A DNA stretch of 7,412 nucleotides from Oscillospiraceae bacterium (GTDB lineage Bacteria; Bacillota; Clostridia; Oscillospirales; Oscillospiraceae), in NCBI GenBank assembly GCA_020025375.1, contig JAHHSF010000063.1, forward strand, positions 1 through 7,412, in the 5' to 3' direction. Both the position numbers and the translations under genes were made by a program. The notes beneath the pieces are model-generated. The model did no database searches. It was not told the origin of the DNA and was given only the letters and a program-made list of their open reading frames with translations. Below, in pieces: positions 1-5,053 of this stretch (position 1 is its first letter; each line of letters opens with the position of its first letter).

Positions 1-55
1 TCCTAAAACATGGCGTTACAGTCCATACTATGCCGGGAAGCGTGTTTTGCCCTAC

Positions 56-84
56 TTGTGTCTTTCAATAGAATATGGTAAAAT
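56..84 (+). promoter_or_regulatory. Probable sigma-A promoter of the Fe-S operon
   Basis: A -35-like TTGTGT (56-61) is followed after 17 bases by TAAAAT (79-84). TGG directly precedes the -10 box, giving an extended -10 (TGn) element that would compensate for the weak -35. It lies about 45 bases upstream of the ATPase start and is the only convincing promoter before it. Bases 1-55 hold no gene I can support; they could be the end of an upstream intergenic region. No riboswitch or Rrf2/IscR-type operator is recognised. Confidence 0.6.
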
Positions 85-130
85 ACGATGATATTTTAAG
101 AACACCTCTTTAACAAAGGAGAACGCCGAT

Positions 131-865
131 ATGTTGGAGATCAAAAACCTCTGCTTCTCAGTGGAGGGCGAAAACGGCAAAAATGAGATTCTGAACGATG
201 TGAACCTGACGGTGGAGGACCACAAATTCGTGGTCATCACCGGGCCCAACGGGGGCGGCAAGACCACCCTGGCCAAGGCCATCATGGGTCTGGTGCAGCC
301 CACCAGCGGACAGATTCTGTGGAACGGCACCGACATCACCCACCTGAGCATCACCGAGCGGGCCCGCCTGGGGGTGAGCTACGGTTTCCAGCAGCCTCCC
401 AGGTTCAAGGGCATGAAGGTCCGAGACCTGTTGGCCCTGGCCGCCGGGAACGATCCCCTTACCCGCACCGAGGAGTGCCAGTACCTGAACAAGGTGGGCC
501 TCTGTGCCGGGGACTACATCGACCGGGATGTGGACACCTCCCTCTCGGGCGGCGAGGTCAAGCGCATCGAGATCGCCACCATCCTGGCCCGGAAGGCCGG
601 GCTCATGATCTTTGACGAGCCTGAGGCAGGCATCGACCTCTGGTCCTTTGCCAAACTCACCGAGACCTTCCGCACCATCCATGACAAGCAGGAATCCACC
701 CTGCTCATCATCTCCCATCAGGAGCGCATCCTGAACCAGGCCGACGAGATTGTCATGATTGCCGACGGGGCGGTGACCTGCCACGGCCCCAAGGAAGAGA
801 TTTTCCCCACCATCCTGGCCAACACCGCGGCGGTGGGTTGCAGCTTTTTGGAGGAGGGAAATTGA
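131..865 (+). CDS. sufC: SufC-type Fe-S cluster assembly ABC ATPase (SmsC-like)
   Basis: Cytosolic ATPase that powers conformational changes of a SufB/SufD-type scaffold during iron-sulfur cluster assembly. The 244 residues match the usual SufC length. Walker A is GPNGGGKTT (residues 38-46), the Q-loop region is GFQQPP (about 85-90), the ABC signature is LSGGE (138-142), Walker B runs into the catalytic glutamate at IFDEPEAGID (D162, E163), and the H-loop histidine is H196 in IISHQE. There are no membrane segments, so this is a soluble Suf-type ABC protein and not a transporter subunit. The start is supported by AAAGGAG at 115-121, 9 bases upstream. The stop overlaps the scaffold gene start in TGATG, implying translational coupling. 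With a single short scaffold partner it fits SmsC of the SUF-like minimal system better than canonical SufC. Family is secure; the Sms assignment is inference. Confidence 0.93.
   Translation: MLEIKNLCFSVEGENGKNEILNDVNLTVEDHKFVVITGPNGGGKTTLAKAIMGLVQPTSGQILWNGTDITHLSITERARLGVSYGFQQPPRFKGMKVRDLLALAAGNDPLTRTEECQYLNKVGLCAGDYIDRDVDTSLSGGEVKRIEIATILARKAGLMIFDEPEAGIDLWSFAKLTETFRTIHDKQESTLLIISHQERILNQADEIVMIADGAVTCHGPKEEIFPTILANTAAVGCSFLEEGN
850..858 (+). promoter_or_regulatory. Ribosome binding site deciding the scaffold start
   Basis: GGAGGAGGG lies 6 bases before the ATG at 865. An in-frame ATG at 838 exists, but it has no such site and would extend 27 bases into the ATPase gene. The site sits inside the last codons of the ATPase gene, so initiation is probably coupled to termination at TGATG. 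Confidence 0.8.
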
Positions 866-1788
866 TGAACAGCGTTGATATGAATCTGCTCCGGGCCATC
901 GCCGACCTGGAGACCGTGCCCCAGGGGGCTTACAACCTCCGGAAAAACGGTGCCCTGGACGGGCGGCACAACACCGCCAATATTGAGATCGTCACCAAGG
1001 CCGAGCCCGGCAAGCCCGGCATCGACATCCGCATCAAGCCTGGCACCAAAAACGAGTCGGTCCACATCCCGGTCATTATCACCGAGACCGGCATGAAGGA
1101 CATGGTCTACAACGACTTTTTCATCGGCGAGGACTGCGATGTGACCATCGTGGCCGGTTGCGGCATCCACAACAGCGGCTGTGAGACCAGCCAGCACGAC
1201 GGCATCCACACTTTCTATGTGGGCAAGAACGCCCGGGTCCGCTATGTGGAGAAGCACTACGGCGAGGGCGAGGGCACCGGTGCCCGCATCCTCAACCCCC
1301 AGACCGTTGTCTATCTGGAAGAGGGAGCCTATATCAATCTGGAGACTACCCAGATCAAGGGCGTGGATTCCACCAAGCGGTACACCAAGGTGGTGGCTGG
1401 GAAGGATGCCGAGGTGGTGGTCACCGAAAAGCTCCTCACCCACGGCAAGCAGTATGCCGAGAGTGAGATGGATGTGATCCTGGACGGGGAGGGGGCCACC
1501 GGCCGCATCGTCTCCCGCTCGGTGGCCCAGGACCAGTCCGAGCAGATCTTTTACCCCCGCGTGGTGGGCAACGCCTCCTGCTTCGGCCATGTCCAGTGCG
1601 ACTCCATCCTCATGGGTACCGCCAAGATCAAATCCATCCCTGCCATCGACGCCCAGCACCCCGACGCCCAGCTTATTCACGAGGCCGCCATCGGTCGCAT
1701 CGCCGGGGACCAGATTTTGAAGCTCATGACCCTGGGCCTCACCGAGAAAGAAGCGGAGGAGAAGATTCTCAATGGCTTCCTGCAATAA
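865..1788 (+). CDS. Short SufB/SufD-type Fe-S cluster scaffold (SmsB-like)
   Basis: Scaffold on which iron-sulfur clusters are built, partner of the preceding ATPase. It has 307 residues, against about 420-500 for canonical SufD and SufB, so it is essentially the beta-helix core plus the C-terminal ATPase-docking region. The SufB/D C-terminal signature is clear: HVQCDSILMG with C245, which corresponds by motif to the conserved cysteine near the C-terminus of SufB, then LIHEAAIGRI with adjacent H272 and E273, then LMTLGLTEKEAEEKILNGFL. An N-terminal half motif, AGCGIHNSGC...HDGIH, carries C99, C106, H111 and H115, with C91 nearby. Those Cys/His residues are candidate ligands by inference only. 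The start at 865 follows a strong ribosome binding site and overlaps the ATPase stop. Usual annotations would be 'SufD family protein' or 'SufB'. No second scaffold gene is adjacent. Confidence 0.88.
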   Translation: MNSVDMNLLRAIADLETVPQGAYNLRKNGALDGRHNTANIEIVTKAEPGKPGIDIRIKPGTKNESVHIPVIITETGMKDMVYNDFFIGEDCDVTIVAGCGIHNSGCETSQHDGIHTFYVGKNARVRYVEKHYGEGEGTGARILNPQTVVYLEEGAYINLETTQIKGVDSTKRYTKVVAGKDAEVVVTEKLLTHGKQYAESEMDVILDGEGATGRIVSRSVAQDQSEQIFYPRVVGNASCFGHVQCDSILMGTAKIKSIPAIDAQHPDAQLIHEAAIGRIAGDQILKLMTLGLTEKEAEEKILNGFLQ

Positions 1789-2236
1789 GAGTGTCTACGA
1801 GCGGTTCCTGGCCCATGAGGCCGGGCGGGATAATCCCTTCGCCAGCCATATGGGCATTCAGATCGTGGCCCTGAGCGCAGAGGGCTGTACCGGGGTGATG
1901 ACCCTTCAGCCCTACCATCTTAACCCCAACAACGGGGTCCACGGCGGAGCTCTCTATACCCTGGGGGACAACGTGGCGGGCACTATGGCCCTCACCTGGG
2001 GCCTGGACCACTTCGGCAAGACGGTGGATGAGCTCTCGGTCACCACCGTGACCGGAACCCTGAACTTTCTCCGCCAGGTCCATGGGACCCGGGTCGTGGG
2101 CCGGGCTACCCCCCGGAAGATGGGCAGGACACTGGCCGTCCTGGACGTGAGCCTCACGGATGACCAGGGCAAGGAGACCTGCTCCGGGACCTTTACCTTC
2201 TACTACGTGGACCGGGAGCGGTTCGTAAAGGATTGA
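1772..2236 (+). CDS. PaaI-family hotdog-fold thioesterase
   Basis: Predicted soluble acyl-CoA thioesterase of 154 residues, typical for the PaaI/YbgC-type single hotdog domain. The family signature is HLNPNNGVHGGALYTLGDNVAG (residues 49-70, given here in two pieces by its key positions N54, H57, G58, G59 and D66). The NGxxHGG stretch followed by an acidic residue is the PaaI catalytic pattern. The C-terminal half (VTGTLNFLRQVHGTRVVGRA, 93-112) fits the second half of the hotdog sheet. The start overlaps the scaffold stop by 17 nt in another frame and is preceded by GGAGGAG at 1755-1761, so it is translationally coupled and co-transcribed with the Fe-S genes. Its substrate cannot be read from sequence. 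Its link to Fe-S metabolism is only positional. Confidence 0.88.
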   Translation: MASCNKSVYERFLAHEAGRDNPFASHMGIQIVALSAEGCTGVMTLQPYHLNPNNGVHGGALYTLGDNVAGTMALTWGLDHFGKTVDELSVTTVTGTLNFLRQVHGTRVVGRATPRKMGRTLAVLDVSLTDDQGKETCSGTFTFYYVDRERFVKD

Positions 2237-2246
2237 TTCAGTAAAA

Positions 2247-2285
2247 ACGGGAGCGCTACAAAGATTTCTTTTGTAGCGCTCCCGT
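2247..2285. terminator. 16-bp perfect hairpin after the Fe-S operon
   Basis: Arms 2247-2262 and 2270-2285 are perfectly complementary (ACGGGAGCGCTACAAA and its reverse complement) with a 7-base loop. It begins 10 bases after the thioesterase stop, where the operon should end. There is no T-tract after the right arm on the + strand. On the - strand the stem is followed by TTTTT (complement of 2243-2247), so by the classical rule it looks better for minus-strand transcripts. It may act in both directions or mainly protect the 3' end. Confidence 0.65.
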
Positions 2286-2286
2286 C

Positions 2287-2537
2287 AGCTTGTCGAAAAA
2301 CACCCAAATGATGCCCTGGGTCAGGCCCTGTCCGGCCAGGCAGTCGGCGCGCTGGCCTGAAAAACATTGATGCCGAGGCTCTCATTCAGCTCGTTTACCG
2401 GGCCTTCGCCCGGCTCATGTTCACCGCCTTCGCCGACATGGACAGAAGCAACAGGCACAAGACCAACGCCGGCCACAGAGAGGCCCCTTTTTTTATCTTC
2501 TTCATTACAAAATGTTCTCAGAAAGGTTTGCCGCAAC
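2287..2537. other. Gene-poor segment with possible gene remnants and nested inverted repeats
   Basis: No intact gene is recognised. The + strand reads a helix-like stretch (about 2361-2460, NIDAEALIQLVYRAFARLM onward) with no start or ribosome binding site. The - strand reads a protein-like C-terminal end (GLTQGIIWVFFDKLTGALQ, about 2270-2330) that stops at a TAG inside the 2247-2285 hairpin and is interrupted upstream by TGA. Perfect short inverted repeats are present: TCAGGCC/GGCCTGA (2321-2327/2354-2360), GGCCAG/CTGGCC (2334-2339/2352-2357) and CCGGGC/GCCCGG (2398-2403/2408-2413). A seven-T run at 2488-2494 follows only a 4-bp GGCC stem. I cannot decide between decayed coding sequence and structured RNA. 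Confidence 0.35.
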
Positions 2538-2570
2538 AAAAAAACCGCCCACTGAAACACCAGCGGACGG
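2538..2570 (-). terminator. Intrinsic terminator of the small membrane protein gene
   Basis: Read on the minus strand, CCGTCCGCTG and CAGTGGGCGG (2561-2570 and 2545-2554) form a 10-bp stem with two G-T wobbles around a 6-base loop. Seven Ts follow (2538-2544). It starts 11 bases after the small gene's stop codon, exactly where a Rho-independent terminator should be. Confidence 0.85.
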
Positions 2571-2581
2571 CTTTCGCCTGT

Positions 2582-2782
2582 TTATTCAAGATCCCAGTCA
2601 GCGTAGTCGTCATACTCCGAGGGGTAGGAACAGTGGCAACCGACGGTCTTTTCCTTCACCTTGCCGGTAAGGGAGCAGAAGAATTCCGCGATCTTATCCC
2701 AATAGGCCACGACGCAACAGGCCAGAGCGGCGGTGGCCAGGGAGGCGGCGACGATTTTCAGCACAAAGCGGGCGATTTTCAT
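2582..2782 (-). CDS. Small single-helix membrane protein, function unknown
   Basis: A 66-residue protein I cannot assign to a named family. Residues 1-10 are basic (K2, R5, K9). Residues about 5-27 form one hydrophobic helix (VLKIVAASLATAALACCVVA). This is followed by YWDKIAEFF, a Lys-rich segment (41-45) and a tail with C49 and C51 (GCHCS) ending in an acidic Tyr/Asp/Glu stretch (YPSEYDDYADWDLE). C22 is not in a good lipobox (A at -3), so a lipoprotein is unlikely. It is supported as a real gene by GGAGG 7 bases before the ATG on the minus strand, a plausible promoter (2828-2856) and a proper terminator (2538-2570), making it monocistronic. It is transcribed divergently from the YloU/FakA operon. 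Similar short membrane proteins occur, as I recall, in Oscillospiraceae; this is not verified. Confidence 0.75.
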   Translation of the reverse strand: MKIARFVLKIVAASLATAALACCVVAYWDKIAEFFCSLTGKVKEKTVGCHCSYPSEYDDYADWDLE

Positions 2783-2827
2783 AACAATACCTCCAATGTA
2801 GGCAAATAGTTGGGATGGCTTTCTTAT

Positions 2828-2856
2828 AGTTTACACGATTTGCACGGAAATTACAA
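2828..2856 (-). promoter_or_regulatory. Probable promoter of the small membrane protein gene
   Basis: On the minus strand TTGTAA (2851-2856) is separated by 17 bases from TAAACT (2828-2833), with the start codon about 45 bases further on. TATAAG (2823-2828) is a nearby alternative -10 but would be 22 bases from the -35. The -35 lies 22 bp from the -35 of the opposing promoter at 2879, so a regulator bound here could affect both directions. Confidence 0.5.
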
Positions 2857-2878
2857 TGGGAGAGGGGAACTTTTCTCC

Positions 2879-2907
2879 TTGTATTTTTACTCCATATGCA
2901 GTACAAT
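2879..2907 (+). promoter_or_regulatory. Sigma-A promoter of the yloU-fakA operon
   Basis: TTGTAT (2879-2884) and TACAAT (2902-2907) are spaced by exactly 17 bases in an AT-rich stretch. Transcription would start near 2914 and give a leader of about 45 bases. This is the best promoter match in the window. The ribosome binding site AAAGGAGG (2943-2950) sits 7 bases before the ATG at 2958. Confidence 0.8.
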
Positions 2908-2957
2908 AATACTGAATAATTACGAGTACAAGAATACTTCCCAAAGGAGGTTTCCTT

Positions 2958-3308
2958 ATGAAAGTGCAAACGGAACGAGGCGTCATCCGCATCAGCAGTG
3001 ATGTATTTACCAATATTACCGGTGCCGCCGCAACCAACTGCTACGGCGTGAAGGGTATGGCCGTCCGCTCCAAGACCGACGGCCTGGTTCACCTGCTCCG
3101 TCGGGAATCCATGTCCAAGGGTGTCAAGGTTACCGCCAACGAGGATGGCTCGGTCTCCATCGAGCTTCACATCATCGTGGATAACGGGGTGAACCTGACC
3201 GCTGTGTGCCGTTCCATTATGAGCGAGGTCCGCTATGTGGTCAGCCGCACCACCGGCGCCGAGGTCCGCTCGGTGGACGTGTGCGTGGACTCCATGGTCA
3301 TTGGATGA
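2958..3308 (+). CDS. yloU: Asp23/Gls24 (YloU) family protein
   Basis: A 116-residue cytosolic protein of the Asp23/Gls24 family (formerly DUF322). The pattern shows in an N-terminal GVIRISSDVF segment (8-17), NCYGVKGMA (27-35), the central ELHIIVDNGVNLTAV (69-83) and the terminal TTGAEVRSVDVCVDSMVI (98-115), which match the family's beta-strand and helix order. There is no signal peptide or membrane segment. Some family members are associated with the cell envelope and alkaline stress in Gram-positive bacteria; YloU itself is poorly understood. It directly precedes a FakA/YloV gene with a 22-bp gap, the conserved Firmicutes yloU-yloV pairing, which supports both calls. In Bacillus, rpmB lies divergently upstream of this pair. 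Here that place is taken by the small membrane protein gene. Confidence 0.9.
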   Translation: MKVQTERGVIRISSDVFTNITGAAATNCYGVKGMAVRSKTDGLVHLLRRESMSKGVKVTANEDGSVSIELHIIVDNGVNLTAVCRSIMSEVRYVVSRTTGAEVRSVDVCVDSMVIG

Positions 3309-3314
3309 GAACAG

Positions 3315-3320
3315 AAAGGA
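3315..3320 (+). promoter_or_regulatory. Ribosome binding site deciding the FakA start
   Basis: AAAGGA lies 10 bases before the ATG at 3331, in the short gap after the yloU stop. The in-frame ATG at 3235 lies inside yloU, lacks this site and would add 32 residues of Trp/Pro/Arg-rich shadow sequence. MTTKIDGAML is the expected FakA N-terminus. Confidence 0.75.
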
Positions 3321-3330
3321 ATTTGCCGAC

Positions 3331-5004
3331 ATGACGACTAAGATTGACGGTGCCATGCTTTCCCGTATGGTCATCCATGGCGCGGCCTGTATCAACGCCG
3401 AGAAACAGGGCGTGAATGAACTCAACGTGTTCCCCGTCCCCGACGGAGACACCGGGACCAATATGTCCCTCACCATCGCCGCCGCCTCCACCGAACTGAA
3501 AAAGAAAAAGCCCGCCACCGCCGGAGAGGCCGCCGCGGTGACTGCCTCCGCCCTTTTGCGGGGGGCCCGGGGCAACTCCGGCGTGATCCTATCCCTCCTT
3601 TTTCGAGGCTTTTCCAAGGCCGTGAAGGAGAAGGAGACCATCGACGGCCGGGATTTTGCCATCGCCCTAGACTTCGGCGTGGCTGCCGCCTATAAGGCGG
3701 TCATGAAGCCCGCCGAGGGCACCATCCTCACTGTTTCCCGCCTCTCCGCCCGCCGGGCTGCCGAGGCCGCCCGGGAGAACGACGAGTTGGAGTTTATTCT
3801 GGAGGAGGCCCTCAAGGAGGGCCACCTGGCCTTGGCTGAAACCGTGAACCAGAACCCTGTCCTGAAGAAGGCAGGGGTGGTGGATGCCGGAGGTAAGGGC
3901 TTCCTCATCATCCTCCAGGGGATGTTGGACGAACTCCGGGGTGAGTCCATGCCCGAGGATGAGGCGACCCAAGTCCAGGAGAAGGCTGATTTCGCCACCC
4001 TTACCGACGAGGAGATCACCTTCACCTTTGACACCGTCTTTATTGTGCGGAAGACCGGCAAGGCCATCGAGCCCTTCCGTGCCTATCTGAACAGTATCGG
4101 TGACAGTCTGGTCATCGGCGAGGACGACGAGGCCTTCAAGGTCCACGTTCACACCGACATCCCCGGAGCCGCCCTCACCGAGGCCCAGAAGTACGGTACC
4201 CTGGAGCTGGCCAAGATTGAGAATATGCGTACCCAGTACGAGGACATGGCCGCCGGCCGGGCCCCTCAGAGCACCGACGACCTGGATATGGAGGAGAGCG
4301 CTGTTACCGCTGAGCCCGCCGCTCCCGCCCATGCCGCCCCCGAGAAGAAGTACGGCTTCGTCTCGGTCTGCGCCGGCGCTGGCCTGGAGGCCGTGTTTAC
4401 CGATTTGGGCGTGGACGCCCTGGTGGGCGGGGGGCAGACCATGAACCCCTCCACCGAGGATATTCTGAAGGCGGTCAACGCCACCCCCGCCGAGATCGTC
4501 TACGTCCTCCCCAACAACAAGAACATCATTATGGCCGCCGAGCAGTGCGTGCGCCTGTGCGAGGACAAACAGGTGGTGGTCCTGCCCACCAAGACCGTGC
4601 CCCAGGGCATTGCCGCCATGCTGGCCGTAGACCCCGAGGCCCAGGAGGGGGAGAATACCGCCGCCATGACCGAGGCCATTGCGCGGGTCCATACCAGCCA
4701 GATCACCTACGCCGCCCGGAATTCCGACTTTGACGGGTTCCAGATTACCGAGGGCGACTACCTGGCCCTGGCCGAGAGCCAGCTCTTCGGCACCGACAAG
4801 GATCTGGTCACCCTGCTGGAAAAGTTGGCCCAGGCCGAGCATCAGCAGAATGCCGAGTTTATCAACATCTTTTATGGCGAGGATGTCACCGAAGAGGACG
4901 CTCAAATTGCCGTGAAGATCTTTCAAAACGCCTGCCCCGGGGCTGAGGTCTCCCTCCTCCCCGGCGGCCAGCCCGTCTATTATTACATGATCTCCGCAGA
5001 ATAA
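3331..5004 (+). CDS. fakA: Fatty acid kinase ATP-binding subunit FakA (YloV, DhaL domain)
   Basis: ATP-binding subunit that, with an acyl-binding FakB protein, phosphorylates fatty acids to acyl phosphate for phospholipid synthesis. The 557 residues match YloV/FakA (about 550). The N-terminal DhaL/DAK2 domain (about 1-205) has HGAACINAEKQGVNELNVF, the metal-binding VPDGDTGTNM (D38, D40, N44), the phosphate-binding RGARGNSGVILS (77-88), PAEGTILTVSR (127-137) and DAGGKGFLIILQGMLDEL (185-202). A middle domain (about 225-305) holds VHVHT (H272, H274), matching the HxH of the FakA zinc site. An Ala/Pro/acidic linker (310-340) leads to a C-terminal DegV-like domain with GGGQTMNPSTEDIL (366-379) and LPNNKN (393-398). 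The zinc-site YCTEF motif reads FDTVF (233-237), so the Cys is replaced by D234. No FakB gene is in the window. It is co-transcribed with yloU and ends at a terminator 12 bases on. Confidence 0.93.
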   Translation: MTTKIDGAMLSRMVIHGAACINAEKQGVNELNVFPVPDGDTGTNMSLTIAAASTELKKKKPATAGEAAAVTASALLRGARGNSGVILSLLFRGFSKAVKEKETIDGRDFAIALDFGVAAAYKAVMKPAEGTILTVSRLSARRAAEAARENDELEFILEEALKEGHLALAETVNQNPVLKKAGVVDAGGKGFLIILQGMLDELRGESMPEDEATQVQEKADFATLTDEEITFTFDTVFIVRKTGKAIEPFRAYLNSIGDSLVIGEDDEAFKVHVHTDIPGAALTEAQKYGTLELAKIENMRTQYEDMAAGRAPQSTDDLDMEESAVTAEPAAPAHAAPEKKYGFVSVCAGAGLEAVFTDLGVDALVGGGQTMNPSTEDILKAVNATPAEIVYVLPNNKNIIMAAEQCVRLCEDKQVVVLPTKTVPQGIAAMLAVDPEAQEGENTAAMTEAIARVHTSQITYAARNSDFDGFQITEGDYLALAESQLFGTDKDLVTLLEKLAQAEHQQNAEFINIFYGEDVTEEDAQIAVKIFQNACPGAEVSLLPGGQPVYYYMISAE

Positions 5005-5016
5005 GCGGAGGCATGG

Positions 5017-5053
5017 AAAAGCCGGAGCGCGTCAGCGCTCCGGCTTTTTGTTT
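5017..5053. terminator. Strong bidirectional intrinsic terminator
   Basis: AAAAGCCGGAGCGC (5017-5030) pairs with GCGCTCCGGCTTTT (5035-5048) around a GTCA loop. On the + strand TTTTTGTTTT (5045-5054) follows the GC core. On the - strand the same core is followed by TTTT (complement of 5017-5020). It sits between fakA and the convergent histidine kinase gene, whose stop codon is at 5054-5056, so it most likely ends both transcripts. Confidence 0.92.

Noticed and set aside
10..81. A 23-codon open frame starting at ATG 10
   Set aside because: It has no ribosome binding site, overlaps the promoter of the Fe-S operon and has no recognisable protein features.
838..864. Upstream in-frame ATG for the scaffold gene
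   Set aside because: It lacks a ribosome binding site, whereas ATG 865 follows GGAGGAGGG and overlaps the ATPase stop in TGATG.
718..1785. Long minus-strand open frame opposite the scaffold gene
   Set aside because: It is a mirror of the GC-rich codon bias of the real + strand gene; the product is Gly/Leu/Val-rich low-complexity with no ribosome binding site or family motif.
2472..2494. Possible + strand intrinsic terminator before the seven-T run
   Set aside because: The stem is only GGCC/GGCC (4 bp), too weak to call. It is kept as an observation within the 2287-2537 segment.
2417..2809. A 130-codon + strand open frame across the small membrane protein gene
   Set aside because: Its second half is antisense to the better supported minus-strand small gene and its terminator, and it lacks a ribosome binding site. 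Only its first part is kept, as a possible remnant.
3235..3330. N-terminal extension of FakA
   Set aside because: It overlaps yloU in another frame and has Trp/Pro/Arg-rich composition typical of a shadow frame. ATG 3331 gives the family's normal length and N-terminus.
2694..3662. Long minus-strand open frame opposite yloU and the start of fakA
   Set aside because: It runs through the divergent promoters and opposite two genes with clear family motifs; its translation is antisense low-complexity.
3667..4926. 419-codon minus-strand open frame opposite fakA
   Set aside because: It is Gly/Leu/Val/His-rich and matches no family; it arises from GC-rich third positions of fakA.
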